Below, one piece after another: positions 53,773 to 62,222 of a stretch of 64,000 bases of DNA. The stretch covers positions 51,343 through 115,342 of the forward strand of contig CAMGZH010000002.1 in the NCBI GenBank assembly GCA_946182825.1, written 5' to 3'. The first letter of the stretch is position 1; every line of letters begins with the position of its first letter. A program made the translations under genes and the position numbers. The notes beneath the pieces were generated by a model that was given only the letters and a program-made list of their open reading frames with translations, made no database searches and was not told the origin of the DNA. The stretch is from an uncultured Lachnospiraceae bacterium (lineage in GTDB: Bacteria; Bacillota; Clostridia; Lachnospirales; Lachnospiraceae).

Positions 53773-55164
53773 ATGAGTTCAAAGCAAAGAAACATTGTTC
53801 AATTTCATACTGTGCCAAGGGTCCGGATCAGTCTGGTACTTGTATTGATCATTATGGTCTATGTCATCTTCCATATGTTTACGTATTTTACACGTAAGCA
53901 TGTAGCCATAACAGAAGTTCGGCAGGGAAGCATTGTATCAGATGATCACTACGATGCTTTGGCCATCCGAAGCGAAAAAGTTGTAAAAGCAGCTTCTTCC
54001 GGTTACCTGTATTATTATCTGTCGTCTTTAAGCCGGATCGGCGCAAGTCAATATGCCTACAGTATCGATTCCAACGGTCAGACGGTAGAGAAATTAAAGG
54101 AATACAGCGAGGACGATGCCTCACTTTCAGATACCCAGAAGAAGCAGCTTGCTGAAAAGCTTCTTAGTTTTTCAGAGGGATTTAATACTTCTGATTACAG
54201 TAGTCTTTACAGTTTTTATGCACAGGCACAAGCCAGCCTGACAGAATCTTTGGCCGTTACAGCCAGATCTTCCTTAAAGAACGAAATACAGCAGGCATCT
54301 GCAGATGCAACCTTCCAAAGTTTTGCAACAGAGGAGCCGGGACTTGTTGTATTAAATGTGGATGGTATGGAGAATATCTCCCTTAAGAATTTCAAAGAGG
54401 AGGATTTCGATACCAGTAAGGTCAATGAGAAGAATCTAGCCTCTGTAGACAAGATTCAGGCTGGAGAACCGGTTTACCGCCTGGTAACAAGCGATAATTG
54501 GAACCTTGTCATGCCCCTCACGGAAGATAAAGCAAAGGAACTTCGGGATACCACGGGAATCGAGATCACCTTCCTTGAAGATGGAGCGAAGACCTGGTGT
54601 ACCAGTCATGTTACGAAACGGGCTGATCGGTTTTATCTGATTCTATCACTGGATGATTCTGTGGATCGATATGCGTCAGAACGTTTTGTCAGCATCGATC
54701 TGTCACTGGAGAAGAAAAACGGACTTAAGGTTCCGAATTCTTCCTTGAAGCAACAGATCTTATACGAGATTCCTAAGAATTATATCACCTATGGAGGAGA
54801 CGAGAATACGCCCAGCATCCTCAGGAAGATTGGGGACGGACACGTTGTCACTAAGTTATCCCTTTATCAGAAGGATGCCGATGGAACCTTATGGGGAACC
54901 TATAACGGGTTGAAACAGTCGGATGTGATCTTAAATCCAAGTACACTCCAAGAGAAAACGGTTCAAAGCCTCGAGGTAAAAAAAGGCTATGGCGTATTTA
55001 ATGTAAACAAAGGCTATGCGCAGTTCGCTCTGGTTCAGATCCTGTTCCACAACGAACAGTACAGCATTATTCAGCCGGTCCATTCCTCCCAGCTGGCATT
55101 GTATGACCACATTGCCCTTGAGGCATCCGATGTCACAGAGGATGAGATCGTAAACGGAACATAA
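53773..55164 (+). CDS. Membrane-anchored HlyD/membrane-fusion-like protein
   Basis: The 463-residue product has a short basic N-terminus, one transmembrane helix (about 19-38) and a large outside domain. It begins after the helix with a barrel-sandwich-like strand set (ITEVRQGSIVSDDHYDALAI, VKAASSGYLYYYLS), contains helical segments (about 105-180) and ends in beta-rich repeats. This recalls HlyD-type adaptor proteins annotated in Clostridia next to ylmE-sepF, but no transporter partner is adjacent. Function is uncertain; division or envelope context is suggested by neighbours. Confidence 0.65.
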   Translation: MSSKQRNIVQFHTVPRVRISLVLVLIIMVYVIFHMFTYFTRKHVAITEVRQGSIVSDDHYDALAIRSEKVVKAASSGYLYYYLSSLSRIGASQYAYSIDSNGQTVEKLKEYSEDDASLSDTQKKQLAEKLLSFSEGFNTSDYSSLYSFYAQAQASLTESLAVTARSSLKNEIQQASADATFQSFATEEPGLVVLNVDGMENISLKNFKEEDFDTSKVNEKNLASVDKIQAGEPVYRLVTSDNWNLVMPLTEDKAKELRDTTGIEITFLEDGAKTWCTSHVTKRADRFYLILSLDDSVDRYASERFVSIDLSLEKKNGLKVPNSSLKQQILYEIPKNYITYGGDENTPSILRKIGDGHVVTKLSLYQKDADGTLWGTYNGLKQSDVILNPSTLQEKTVQSLEVKKGYGVFNVNKGYAQFALVQILFHNEQYSIIQPVHSSQLALYDHIALEASDVTEDEIVNGT

Positions 55165-55181
55165 GGAAAAGGAGAACAGCA

Positions 55182-55877
55182 ATGATTACAGAGAACCTGA
55201 AAGAAGTAGAACAGAAGATTCAAGAAGCTTGTGACAGATCCGGTCGCAAGAGAAGTGACGTAACTTTGATTGCTGTAAGTAAGACAAAGCCGGTGGAATA
55301 TCTTCAGGAAGCATATGAACAGGGAATCCGCAATTTCGGTGAGAACAAGGTTCAGGAATTAACCGGTAAGATCGAACAGATGCCGGAGGATATCAAATGG
55401 CATATGATCGGACATCTTCAGAGAAACAAGGTGAAATATATCGCCGGAAAGACAGAGCTTATCCATTCTGTAGACAGCTACCGTCTTGCTGAGGAGATCA
55501 ATATTCAGGCGAAAAAGCGCGGAATCGTCATCCCTGTTTTGATCGAGGTCAATGTAGCAGGAGAAGAGAGTAAGTTCGGTGTATCCTTAGAGGATGCAGA
55601 GACACTGATCGATGATGTTGCATCCCTTGACGGCGTTACCGTAAAGGGACTTATGACCATTGCTCCTTATGTAGCAGATCCAGAGGAAAACCGCCCGTTG
55701 TTTAAGGCTCTTAAGGATCTGTCAGTTGACATTGCCGCGAAAAACAAGGATAATGTGACTATGGATGTACTGTCCATGGGAATGACCAATGATTATCAGG
55801 TTGCCATCGAAGAAGGTGCAACTCTCGTTCGCGTTGGTACAGGAATCTTTGGAGAGCGTAATTATAATAAAGATTGA
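55182..55877 (+). CDS. ylmE: YggS-family pyridoxal phosphate homeostasis protein (YlmE)
   Basis: This PLP-binding barrel protein handles free pyridoxal phosphate. The 231-residue product has the PLP lysine at about Lys34 (LIAVSKTKP), FGENKVQEL, WHMIGHLQRNKVKYI and LSMGMTNDYQVAIEEGATLVRVG. It starts the ylmE-sepF-ylmH block typical of Firmicute division clusters. Confidence 0.95.
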   Translation: MITENLKEVEQKIQEACDRSGRKRSDVTLIAVSKTKPVEYLQEAYEQGIRNFGENKVQELTGKIEQMPEDIKWHMIGHLQRNKVKYIAGKTELIHSVDSYRLAEEINIQAKKRGIVIPVLIEVNVAGEESKFGVSLEDAETLIDDVASLDGVTVKGLMTIAPYVADPEENRPLFKALKDLSVDIAAKNKDNVTMDVLSMGMTNDYQVAIEEGATLVRVGTGIFGERNYNKD

Positions 55878-55891
55878 TTAGGAGAATGAGC

Positions 55892-56398
55892 ATGAGCCTT
55901 TTTGATAAGATGTTAGATGCTATGAATTTAAACGATGACGAGTATTACGATGACGAATACGAAGATGAGGTAGAACAGCCGGAGAAGCGTTCCGTCTTCC
56001 ATCGTAACAAGGACGCACAGGAACCGGAGGTCAGAACATCCGGTGTTGTTAAGAACAACAAGATCACTCCTATGAGAAGCGGTCGTTCGAAGACAAGCTC
56101 ACCGGCTTCCGGAATGGAAGTATGTGTAATTAAGCCTTCTTCTTATGATGATGCCCGAGAGATCGGTGATACACTGATTTCCGGTCGTACCGTCATCCTC
56201 AATATGGAGGGACTGGATATGGGTGTTGCACAGAGGATCATTGATTTCATGTCCGGTACAACCTACGCATTAAAAGGTAATCTGCAGAAGGTTTCTAATT
56301 TTATCTTTGTAATTACTCCGGCTTCCGTTGATATTTCCGGAGATTTACAGGGAATTATGAATGCAATCGATTTATCAGGTATTCAGACAGGATTTTAA
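55892..56398 (+). CDS. sepF: Cell division protein SepF
   Basis: SepF anchors and bundles FtsZ filaments. The product starts MSLFDKMLDAMNL (membrane-targeting amphipathic helix), has an acidic linker and a C-terminal SepF core with VIKPSSYDDAREIGDTLISG and NMEGLDMGVAQRIIDFMSG. I use ATG 55892, 7 bases after AGGAG (55880-55884), giving 168 residues; earlier in-frame starts overlap ylmE or sit too close to the ribosome site. Confidence 0.96.
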   Translation: MSLFDKMLDAMNLNDDEYYDDEYEDEVEQPEKRSVFHRNKDAQEPEVRTSGVVKNNKITPMRSGRSKTSSPASGMEVCVIKPSSYDDAREIGDTLISGRTVILNMEGLDMGVAQRIIDFMSGTTYALKGNLQKVSNFIFVITPASVDISGDLQGIMNAIDLSGIQTGF

Positions 56399-56400
56399 TT

Positions 56401-57165
56401 ATGAAGGATAAGGACGATCAGTTTTTAAAACGTCATTTTATGGACGTGGCAATGCGGTCGTACGAACGGGGAATTCCGATCTATACAGATTTCCTTGATT
56501 TGCATGAACAGGGAATATTACATTCCTTACTTCCAAGCCTTCATGCATCTGTTGAATTTTATGGCGGTTATGGATATGCACAGCGTCAGGTTGCGGTTTT
56601 TCTGCAGCCTGATGCTTTTTTTGAGATAAGAAAAGAGGACTATCCTGTTACTGTACTCAAGATTCAACCAAAGAACCCCAGGTTTACAGAGGACTTAAAT
56701 CATAGAGATTACTTAGGAGCTCTCATGCATTTGGGGATTCAAAGGGAACTGATCGGAGACATCCTTGTTCAGGAGGATCACAGTGCAGTTGTTTTTTGTA
56801 TCAACCGAGCGGTGGATATTCTTCAGGATATTCATCGCATCCGACACACAGAAGTAGTAGTTGATACAATTGCCATCACCAATTTTTCCTATGAACCAAA
56901 GTTTCGAGAGGAGTTGCTTTTGCTTGCATCAAACCGATTGGATGTATTGCTTGCCGCAGCAGCACATCTCTCCCGTAAGGAAACCAACCTGCTTATAGAC
57001 CAGGGCAAGGTCTTTTTAAATGCAAGGGAGTGCTACGACCATAACCGTGGTGTAAAGGAACAGGATCTGTTATCGATTCGCGGGATCGGTAAACTGGAAA
57101 TACTTGAATTTTCCGGTGAGACAAAGAAGGGAAAACAAAAGGTACACATTCGCTGGTTTGAATGA
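56401..57165 (+). CDS. ylmH: S4-domain RNA-binding protein YlmH
   Basis: YlmH binds stalled large ribosomal subunits carrying peptidyl-tRNA. The 254-residue product has the YlmH N-terminal domain (ASVEFYGGYGYAQRQVAVFL), a middle domain and a C-terminal S4 domain (about 180-245, RLDVLLAAAAHLSRKETNLL). It is 2 bp after sepF. A divIVA gene, often next, is not present. Confidence 0.92.
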   Translation: MKDKDDQFLKRHFMDVAMRSYERGIPIYTDFLDLHEQGILHSLLPSLHASVEFYGGYGYAQRQVAVFLQPDAFFEIRKEDYPVTVLKIQPKNPRFTEDLNHRDYLGALMHLGIQRELIGDILVQEDHSAVVFCINRAVDILQDIHRIRHTEVVVDTIAITNFSYEPKFREELLLLASNRLDVLLAAAAHLSRKETNLLIDQGKVFLNARECYDHNRGVKEQDLLSIRGIGKLEILEFSGETKKGKQKVHIRWFE

Positions 57166-57177
57166 TAAGGAGTCAAC

Positions 57178-57684
57178 ATGAAAAAGCAAAAATCATTTTT
57201 AACACATAGTATTACATTGATCGGCATCTTTCTTTTAATATTTTTGGATCAGTATACCAAGGTTCTTGCCAAAGGATACTTAATGGGACACGAAGACAAG
57301 GTTTTGATCCCCGGAGTTCTTTCCCTTCATTATCTTGAAAACCGTGGTGCGGCCTTTTCACTGTTAAACGGTAAAATGGTGTTTTTCTATATTATCACAC
57401 CGATCCTTTGTGCCGTGATCGCAATCTTATATAAAAAGCTTCCTGCCGATAAACGTTTCCTTCCCATGGGGTGTATCCTGGCAGCATTGATGGCCGGAGC
57501 TGTAGGAAATTATATTGACCGAATCCTATATCATAAGGTTACAGATTTTATTTATTTTTCACTGATTGATTTTCCGGTCTTTAATGTAGCTGACATCTAT
57601 GTAACGGTTTCCATCGTGGTTCTCTTGCTTCTGGTGTTCTTTTATTATAAGGATGAGGATTTTGATTTATGGCTGAAGAAGTAA
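57178..57684 (+). CDS. lspA: Lipoprotein signal peptidase LspA
   Basis: LspA removes signal peptides from prolipoproteins. The 168-residue product has four membrane helices, ENRGAAFSLLNG, and the catalytic aspartates Asp114 (GNYIDRI) and Asp139 (FNVADIYV). It overlaps rluD by 16 bp, a common pairing in Firmicutes. Confidence 0.96.
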   Translation: MKKQKSFLTHSITLIGIFLLIFLDQYTKVLAKGYLMGHEDKVLIPGVLSLHYLENRGAAFSLLNGKMVFFYIITPILCAVIAILYKKLPADKRFLPMGCILAALMAGAVGNYIDRILYHKVTDFIYFSLIDFPVFNVADIYVTVSIVVLLLLVFFYYKDEDFDLWLKK

Positions 57685-58604
57685 ATGAAATTTTAACTTT
57701 AGAGAAAGACGCTTTAGAACCGCTTGTTGGTTTACGTTTAGACAAGGCGTTAAGCGAATATGATGCTTCTAAGACCAGAAGTCATTACCAGAAGATGATT
57801 ACCGAAGGATTTGTTTTGGTAAACGGAAAGAAGACCAAGGCAAACTATAAGATCAGTCCAAGTGATGTGATCACCCTTACCCCCATGCCCATACAGGAAT
57901 TATCTGCCGAACCCCAGAATATTCCCCTTGATATTCTCTATGAGGACGAGGATGTCATCATCGTCAACAAGCCAAAAGGAATGGTGGTTCACCCTGCGCC
58001 CGGGCATCCGGACAACACCCTTGTGAATGCCGTTATGTTTCACTGCAAGGATCGGCTTTCATCCATTAACGGGGTCATTCGTCCCGGTATCGTGCATCGG
58101 ATCGATCAGGATACCACCGGTTCTCTGATCATCTGTAAAAATGATGCTGCCCACAATGATATTGCCCAACAGATCAAGGAACATTCCGTAAATCGAATTT
58201 ATCGCGGAATCGTCATCGGCAATGTAAAAGAAGATGAGGGCACGATAGATGCTCCCATCGGTCGAAGTGAAAAGGACCGTAAGAAAATGGCTGTTCATGC
58301 AAAACACAGCAGAAACGCCGTAACACACTATAAGGTGCTACAGCGCATGAAAGGCTATACTTATATGGAATTTAAGCTTGAAACCGGTCGTACTCACCAG
58401 ATACGCGTCCATATGGCAAGCATCGGTCACCCATTACTCGGGGACAGTGTCTACGGACCTTCCAAATGCCCCTATCACCTTCAGGGGCAGACCCTGCATG
58501 CCATGACCATTGGCTTTCTTCATCCAAGAAATGGGCAATATGTGGAGTTTCAGGCACCATTGCCTGATTACTTCCTTCATTTGCTTGACATACTTCCAAG
58601 ATAA
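57669..58604 (+). CDS. rluD: Large-subunit pseudouridine synthase, RluD family
   Basis: RluA/RluD enzymes isomerise uridines in 23S rRNA. The 311-residue product has an N-terminal S4 domain (about 22-70) and the catalytic domain with HRIDQDTTGSLIICK (Asp146) and ETGRTHQIRVHMASIGHPLLGD. The start overlaps the end of lspA. Target uridines cannot be assigned from sequence alone. Confidence 0.93.
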   Translation: MAEEVNEILTLEKDALEPLVGLRLDKALSEYDASKTRSHYQKMITEGFVLVNGKKTKANYKISPSDVITLTPMPIQELSAEPQNIPLDILYEDEDVIIVNKPKGMVVHPAPGHPDNTLVNAVMFHCKDRLSSINGVIRPGIVHRIDQDTTGSLIICKNDAAHNDIAQQIKEHSVNRIYRGIVIGNVKEDEGTIDAPIGRSEKDRKKMAVHAKHSRNAVTHYKVLQRMKGYTYMEFKLETGRTHQIRVHMASIGHPLLGDSVYGPSKCPYHLQGQTLHAMTIGFLHPRNGQYVEFQAPLPDYFLHLLDILPR

Positions 58605-58616
58605 ACTAATCCGTCT

Positions 58617-59690
58617 CTATTGATCCGGCCGCTTAAAGTCTACAGCATTAGCGGCCATTTTTTTATGTTCATCTTCAATGGCAGCATAGTAGTCGATGGT
58701 AGTATTAACGTTTTCATGTCCTAATACATCAGCCACAAGACGAATATCACCGGTCTCACGGTAGAGAGCCGTTCCATAGGTGCTGCGCAGCTTATGTGGG
58801 GTGATTTTTTTGTTGGGAACCGCCATCTGAGCGTATTTCTTCACAAGCTTTTCAATGGCGTCCACGCTGATCCGCTTTCCCTGAAGAGAATAGAAGAGTG
58901 CCTTCTCATGTCCGGCAGCGGGAAGAATATTCTTCCGTTCCGTTTCGATATAATCTTTCAAAACATTATGGACATCCTCTCCAAAATAAAGCAGATCCTG
59001 TCCTCCACCCTTTCTAACAATTGTTAAAGTATTAACAATTAGATCCACATCACTTAAGTCCAGACCATTGCATTCGGAAACACGGATACCGGTCCCCAGC
59101 ATAAGGGTCAATATGGCAAGATCTCTGGCCTTTGTCCTTTGGCAATAAGCCCTCTGTCGCTTGGTCATCTGTTCATTTCCGTATTCAATGGCGTTTAAAA
59201 TGGCTCTGACCTCATAGTTGTTCATACGAATAATATTCTTGTCCTTTTTTAGCTTGGGAAGCTCTACAAGCGCGGTGGGATCCTCCTTGATATTCTTATG
59301 CTTATAGTGATATTGATACATTCCCCGTAAAGGAGCCATCTTCCTAGCGATTGCCTTTTTCCCATTCTCATGGATGGTTTTCTGATCAGCGGAAACATCC
59401 AGTTCAATATAGCGTTGATATTCTTCAATATCAAAAGCTGTGATCTGTTCCAATACATCAATATGAAAATCCGTGATCTTTGTGGATTTAAAAAGAGGAT
59501 TTTTCTCTTTGATATAGGTGAAAAAAGTGATCAGATCATAGCTGTAAGAAACCAGCGTACTTGGCTGTGAGGTGATTTCCTTACTATGAATGTAATCCTG
59601 TGCAAATCCCGGCAACTGATCTAAAAGACTGCGAAGACGAAGCAACTGATGATTCCGTTTGGATCTATAAAATTCTGAGTCCTTACCCAT
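58617..59690 (-). CDS. XerS-like tyrosine recombinase
   Basis: The 357-residue product has a SAM-like core-binding domain (about 20-140) and a catalytic domain with the full set Arg203 (TGIRVSE), Lys227 (RKGGG), His299/Arg302 (TPHKLRSTYG), His325 (LGHENVNTT) and Tyr334 or Tyr335 (IDYYAA). Length and motif spacing resemble the single-protein chromosome dimer resolvase XerS (about 356 residues) more than XerC/XerD (about 300). It stands alone, opposite to the genes on its left, with a dif-like 34-bp site immediately upstream. AGGAG precedes the ATG. Confidence 0.88.
   Translation of the reverse strand: MGKDSEFYRSKRNHQLLRLRSLLDQLPGFAQDYIHSKEITSQPSTLVSYSYDLITFFTYIKEKNPLFKSTKITDFHIDVLEQITAFDIEEYQRYIELDVSADQKTIHENGKKAIARKMAPLRGMYQYHYKHKNIKEDPTALVELPKLKKDKNIIRMNNYEVRAILNAIEYGNEQMTKRQRAYCQRTKARDLAILTLMLGTGIRVSECNGLDLSDVDLIVNTLTIVRKGGGQDLLYFGEDVHNVLKDYIETERKNILPAAGHEKALFYSLQGKRISVDAIEKLVKKYAQMAVPNKKITPHKLRSTYGTALYRETGDIRLVADVLGHENVNTTIDYYAAIEDEHKKMAANAVDFKRPDQ
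58627..58664 (+). terminator. Terminator of rluD, inside the 3' end of the recombinase gene
   Basis: GGCCGCT (58627-58633) pairs with AGCGGCC (58650-58656), followed by A and seven T on the plus strand. It lies antisense within the last codons of the convergent recombinase gene. Confidence 0.75.
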
Positions 59691-59740
59691 AAGATTCTCC
59701 TAATAATATATGAAAATATACGTAACTTCCTTATGATTCT

Positions 59741-59746
59741 ATTATA
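59741..59746 (-). promoter_or_regulatory. Extended -10 promoter of the recombinase gene
   Basis: On the minus strand TGATATAAT gives a perfect -10 with an extended TG element. The -35 position (TTTATC) is weak and lies inside the dif-like site at 59756-59789, so occupancy of that site could control transcription. Confidence 0.65.
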
Positions 59747-59755
59747 TCACAATCC

Positions 59756-59789
59756 ATCTAGCGGATAAACTGATATTTAACCGCTAGAT
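59756..59789. other. dif-like recombination site candidate, 14-6-14 bp
   Basis: Left arm ATCTAGCGGATAAA (59756-59769), centre CTGATA (59770-59775), right arm TTTAACCGCTAGAT (59776-59789). The right arm's complement matches the left at 13 of 14 positions. Two near-identical arms around a 6-bp core is the layout of Xer/dif sites, and it lies 66 bp upstream of the XerS-like gene. No T tract follows on either strand, which argues against a terminator. It could also be an operator. Confidence 0.55.
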
Positions 59790-59822
59790 AGATCTATATA
59801 ACAAACACTCTCTTTTCCTTGT

Positions 59823-60722
59823 TTATTTCTCTTTCACCTGTTCTTTTTCGAACGAATCGGTTTGCTGGCTTGAAAATCCATGACATAAAGCTTCCAGCAT
59901 GGCTCGGGATGCCACATTGGATCGCATGCTAGCCGGAACGCCGGACATGGCACGATCTGCAGCTTCCTTTTGAATTTCTTTGATTCTTTTAAGTTTTTCT
60001 TTTACACTGTCAATAAAATGATCAAGATAATCGATCAGCCGATTCCAATGTTCATCATCCATGGTCCGCCAGTCCTTATTCTTTTCCTCCCGGTTCCTCA
60101 CGGAAATGTCGTGCTCAGCCATTAACGTATCCCGAAGCATTCTAAAAACAGAGGTAACATCTGTGATCTCACCTGTGCTTGCATCTTTTAGCCCCAGATC
60201 GGCGTGTCCTTCAAGCGCCTTCGTCCAGTCAGATTTAATTTCTGCTGCATCTTGCATGGAAGCATATTCCAACACCTCATCCTGTGATACAGAAAAAAAC
60301 TTTAAGGTACGCCAGCTGTCCCACTGTATAGAGGCTCCCTCAACCTTAGAAACACCGGTTCCGTTAAAATCAGCATATTGACAAAAAGCAAACATCTCGA
60401 TCGCGGTTGCGTTTGTCGGATCAACCTTTTGGATATTCACATCAAACTGTTCTCGATTGGCAGCTGTAACACGAACTATGGAATCTTCTCCGGCTTCCCT
60501 TGGAAGAAGCTTTGCAGAAAGTCCCATGCCAATTTCTCCCAGGATCAGCGTTCCAAATCCAATGCTTACGCCGCCAATTCTTCCCTTTGCAGATTCCTTG
60601 TCTGTCTCAAGGGTCTTCTGCAACAATGTATCCTGAAAGTTCTCCTGTGGATCCTGCTGTCTGCCTCCACTTACCTTAGCAGAATATACGGTTCCTGTAG
60701 AGCTTGTGATGATCTGATCCAT
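59823..60722 (-). CDS. Unknown protein with sigma-28-type promoter
   Basis: I do not recognise a named family. The 299-residue product starts MDQIITSSTGTVYSAKVSGG, has a Gly-rich segment GGVSIGFGTLILGEIGMGLS (weakly hydrophobic), a mixed middle domain (FAFCQYADFNGTG, SWRTLKFFSVS) and a charged helical C-terminal part with DYLDHFIDSVKEKLKRIKEI. No signal peptide or clear membrane helix. I use ATG 60722, about 6 bases after AAGGGGG; the longer TTG start overlaps that site. The promoter at 60901-60928 suggests membership of the flagellar regulon; its function is open. Confidence 0.8.
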   Translation of the reverse strand: MDQIITSSTGTVYSAKVSGGRQQDPQENFQDTLLQKTLETDKESAKGRIGGVSIGFGTLILGEIGMGLSAKLLPREAGEDSIVRVTAANREQFDVNIQKVDPTNATAIEMFAFCQYADFNGTGVSKVEGASIQWDSWRTLKFFSVSQDEVLEYASMQDAAEIKSDWTKALEGHADLGLKDASTGEITDVTSVFRMLRDTLMAEHDISVRNREEKNKDWRTMDDEHWNRLIDYLDHFIDSVKEKLKRIKEIQKEAADRAMSGVPASMRSNVASRAMLEALCHGFSSQQTDSFEKEQVKEK

Positions 60723-60746
60723 GTTATTCCCCCTTATATAATTCAA

Positions 60747-60839
60747 GTCTTGCCCACGAGACCTGGCACAGAATTCGCGTCAGCGAAGCTGACAAATTTC
60801 GTATGCAAACTCCAGCCTAAAATAAAAAGAACGCAAGAC
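60747..60839 (-). promoter_or_regulatory. Structured 5' leader RNA of the unknown gene
   Basis: On the minus strand GTCTTGC (60839-60833) pairs with GCAAGAC (60753-60747), enclosing CTGG/CCAG and a tight hairpin GTCAGC-TTC-GCTGAC (60793-60779). A further hairpin lies just upstream (60864-60844). The closing stem ends about 14 bases before the GGGGG ribosome site. No known riboswitch class was recognised. A dispersed repeat is an alternative. Confidence 0.5.
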
Positions 60840-60900
60840 CAAAGGAATTCAATCCATTGAATCCACTGATCCTGCGCTATCCTTAGCTTACATACTACTT

Positions 60901-60928
60901 ATATCGGTGTATACAAGAAAAAATCTTA
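60901..60928 (-). promoter_or_regulatory. Sigma-28 (FliA/SigD)-type promoter
   Basis: On the minus strand TAAG (60928-60925), 16 bases, ACCGATAT (60908-60901) fits TAAA-N15-GCCGATAT with one mismatch in each element and one extra spacer base. It points to the unknown gene ending at 59823; the predicted leader is about 170 bases. Confidence 0.65.
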
Positions 60929-60935
60929 TAGGAAA

Positions 60936-61469
60936 TTACCACTTATATTCTACGATCTCGCAATTTTTAATTCCAAAACTACCATATTCTTCGTTGGTCA
61001 TATCGTTAAAATAAGAATGAACCATTCTTGAAATACCATTATGTGCAACAAGAATGTAGGTCTTCGGTGAAGCAACCAATTCATCTAAAAGATTATAGAT
61101 GCGCTGTGCAAGACGAAGCATGGATTCACCGCCATTATAACTGTCAACAAAATGACACTTCGCCTCTAGGAATTCCGCCCCGTCTCTTGGTGTGGATTCA
61201 AATCGTCCAAAGTTCTGCTCTATAAGCCTGCATTCTTCCTGAGCCAAAATACCGGTGATCTGAGAAATATGCATGGCAGTATCCCTTGCACGTACCAGAG
61301 GGGAATATAAAATCAGATCAGCTGTAATAGAACGATCCCGGATGAGTTCCCCGGTTGCAATGGCCTGCTGATGTCCCAAATCAGTCAAGGCAATATCCGT
61401 TGCTCCACAGATTTTATTCTCAACATTCCAGATGGTCTGACCATGACGAACAAAATACAAATGTCCCAT
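60936..61469 (-). CDS. Histidine phosphatase family protein (phosphoglycerate mutase-like)
   Basis: The 177-residue product has the family signature YFVRHGQTIWN with catalytic His9, a second site ILVAHNGISRMVHSYF, and Glu/Arg in the LVRARDTAMHI region. Such enzymes act on many phosphoesters, so the substrate is open. AGGAGG precedes the ATG. It follows the acyltransferase gene by 17 bp and is probably co-transcribed with it. Confidence 0.9.
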   Translation of the reverse strand: MGHLYFVRHGQTIWNVENKICGATDIALTDLGHQQAIATGELIRDRSITADLILYSPLVRARDTAMHISQITGILAQEECRLIEQNFGRFESTPRDGAEFLEAKCHFVDSYNGGESMLRLAQRIYNLLDELVASPKTYILVAHNGISRMVHSYFNDMTNEEYGSFGIKNCEIVEYKW

Positions 61470-61486
61470 ATTGTATAATCCTCCTA

Positions 61487-62215
61487 CTATCCTATCTCAC
61501 CATCAACTCCATGCTCTGCCATGGCTGCAATAATACGCCCTCGAACCATGCGTGCGATCTGAGGAGTCTTCATATGCTTATATTCCTGATAAGGGATAGG
61601 GCTAAGGTAAATGACCTTCGTAGAGATCGGTCCCAAATGAAGACTATTAAACACCTTATAAGACTCGATTAAAGCGACCGGGACAATAGGAGCCTTCGCC
61701 CAGATTGCACATTTGAAACTACCTGGATGAAATTCACAAACATGATTGCGATTATGATGATAACCACCTTCAGAAAACAAGATATATCTTGCACCGTTCC
61801 TTACTTCTGCTGCAATCTGATTCATAACCTTAAGACCATCCCTTGGGTCTTTGATCTTAAGACGCTTTGCATACAATAGCCGAACCAGCTCATTGATCAA
61901 AAATCTACGGGATTTCATCTTGTCCATAACAAAGGTACAAGGAGCCGGATGAGATGTGATAATACCTAAAGCATCATACTTCCCCTGATGATTCGGAAAC
62001 ATAATATATCCACCCTCAGCAGGTAGATTCTCTACGCCCTCCACCTCTGTTGTGATACGACCGGAAGCAGACATATAGCGAATCATCTGTTGTGCCAAGG
62101 CATAACGTTCTGCAATAGAATAATTGTCAGGATGTGATGCCATACGACGCATCTTCGGTATGATCCAGGGTGCTCGAAATAAATTTGCAATAATAACATA
62201 AATAAATCGTAACAT
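61487..62215 (-). CDS. plsC: 1-acyl-glycerol-3-phosphate acyltransferase (PlsC family)
   Basis: PlsC acylates lysophosphatidic acid. The 242-residue product has an N-terminal hydrophobic stretch, the HX4D motif (NHQGKYD, His76/Asp81) and a substrate-binding segment LFSEGGYHHNRN then PIVPVALI. The usual EGxR reads EGGY, with Arg shifted downstream. The ATG lies about 8 bases after a -10 box, with at most a poor ribosome site, so the mRNA may be leaderless. Other lysophospholipid acyltransferases cannot be excluded. Confidence 0.87.
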   Translation of the reverse strand: MLRFIYVIIANLFRAPWIIPKMRRMASHPDNYSIAERYALAQQMIRYMSASGRITTEVEGVENLPAEGGYIMFPNHQGKYDALGIITSHPAPCTFVMDKMKSRRFLINELVRLLYAKRLKIKDPRDGLKVMNQIAAEVRNGARYILFSEGGYHHNRNHVCEFHPGSFKCAIWAKAPIVPVALIESYKVFNSLHLGPISTKVIYLSPIPYQEYKHMKTPQIARMVRGRIIAAMAEHGVDGEIG

Positions 62216-62222
62216 ATCCTAA

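Noticed and set aside
59756..59789. Reading the 34-bp repeat as the terminator of the unknown minus-strand gene
   Set aside because: No T tract follows the repeat on the minus strand, and the 6-bp core with 14-bp arms fits a recombination or operator site better.
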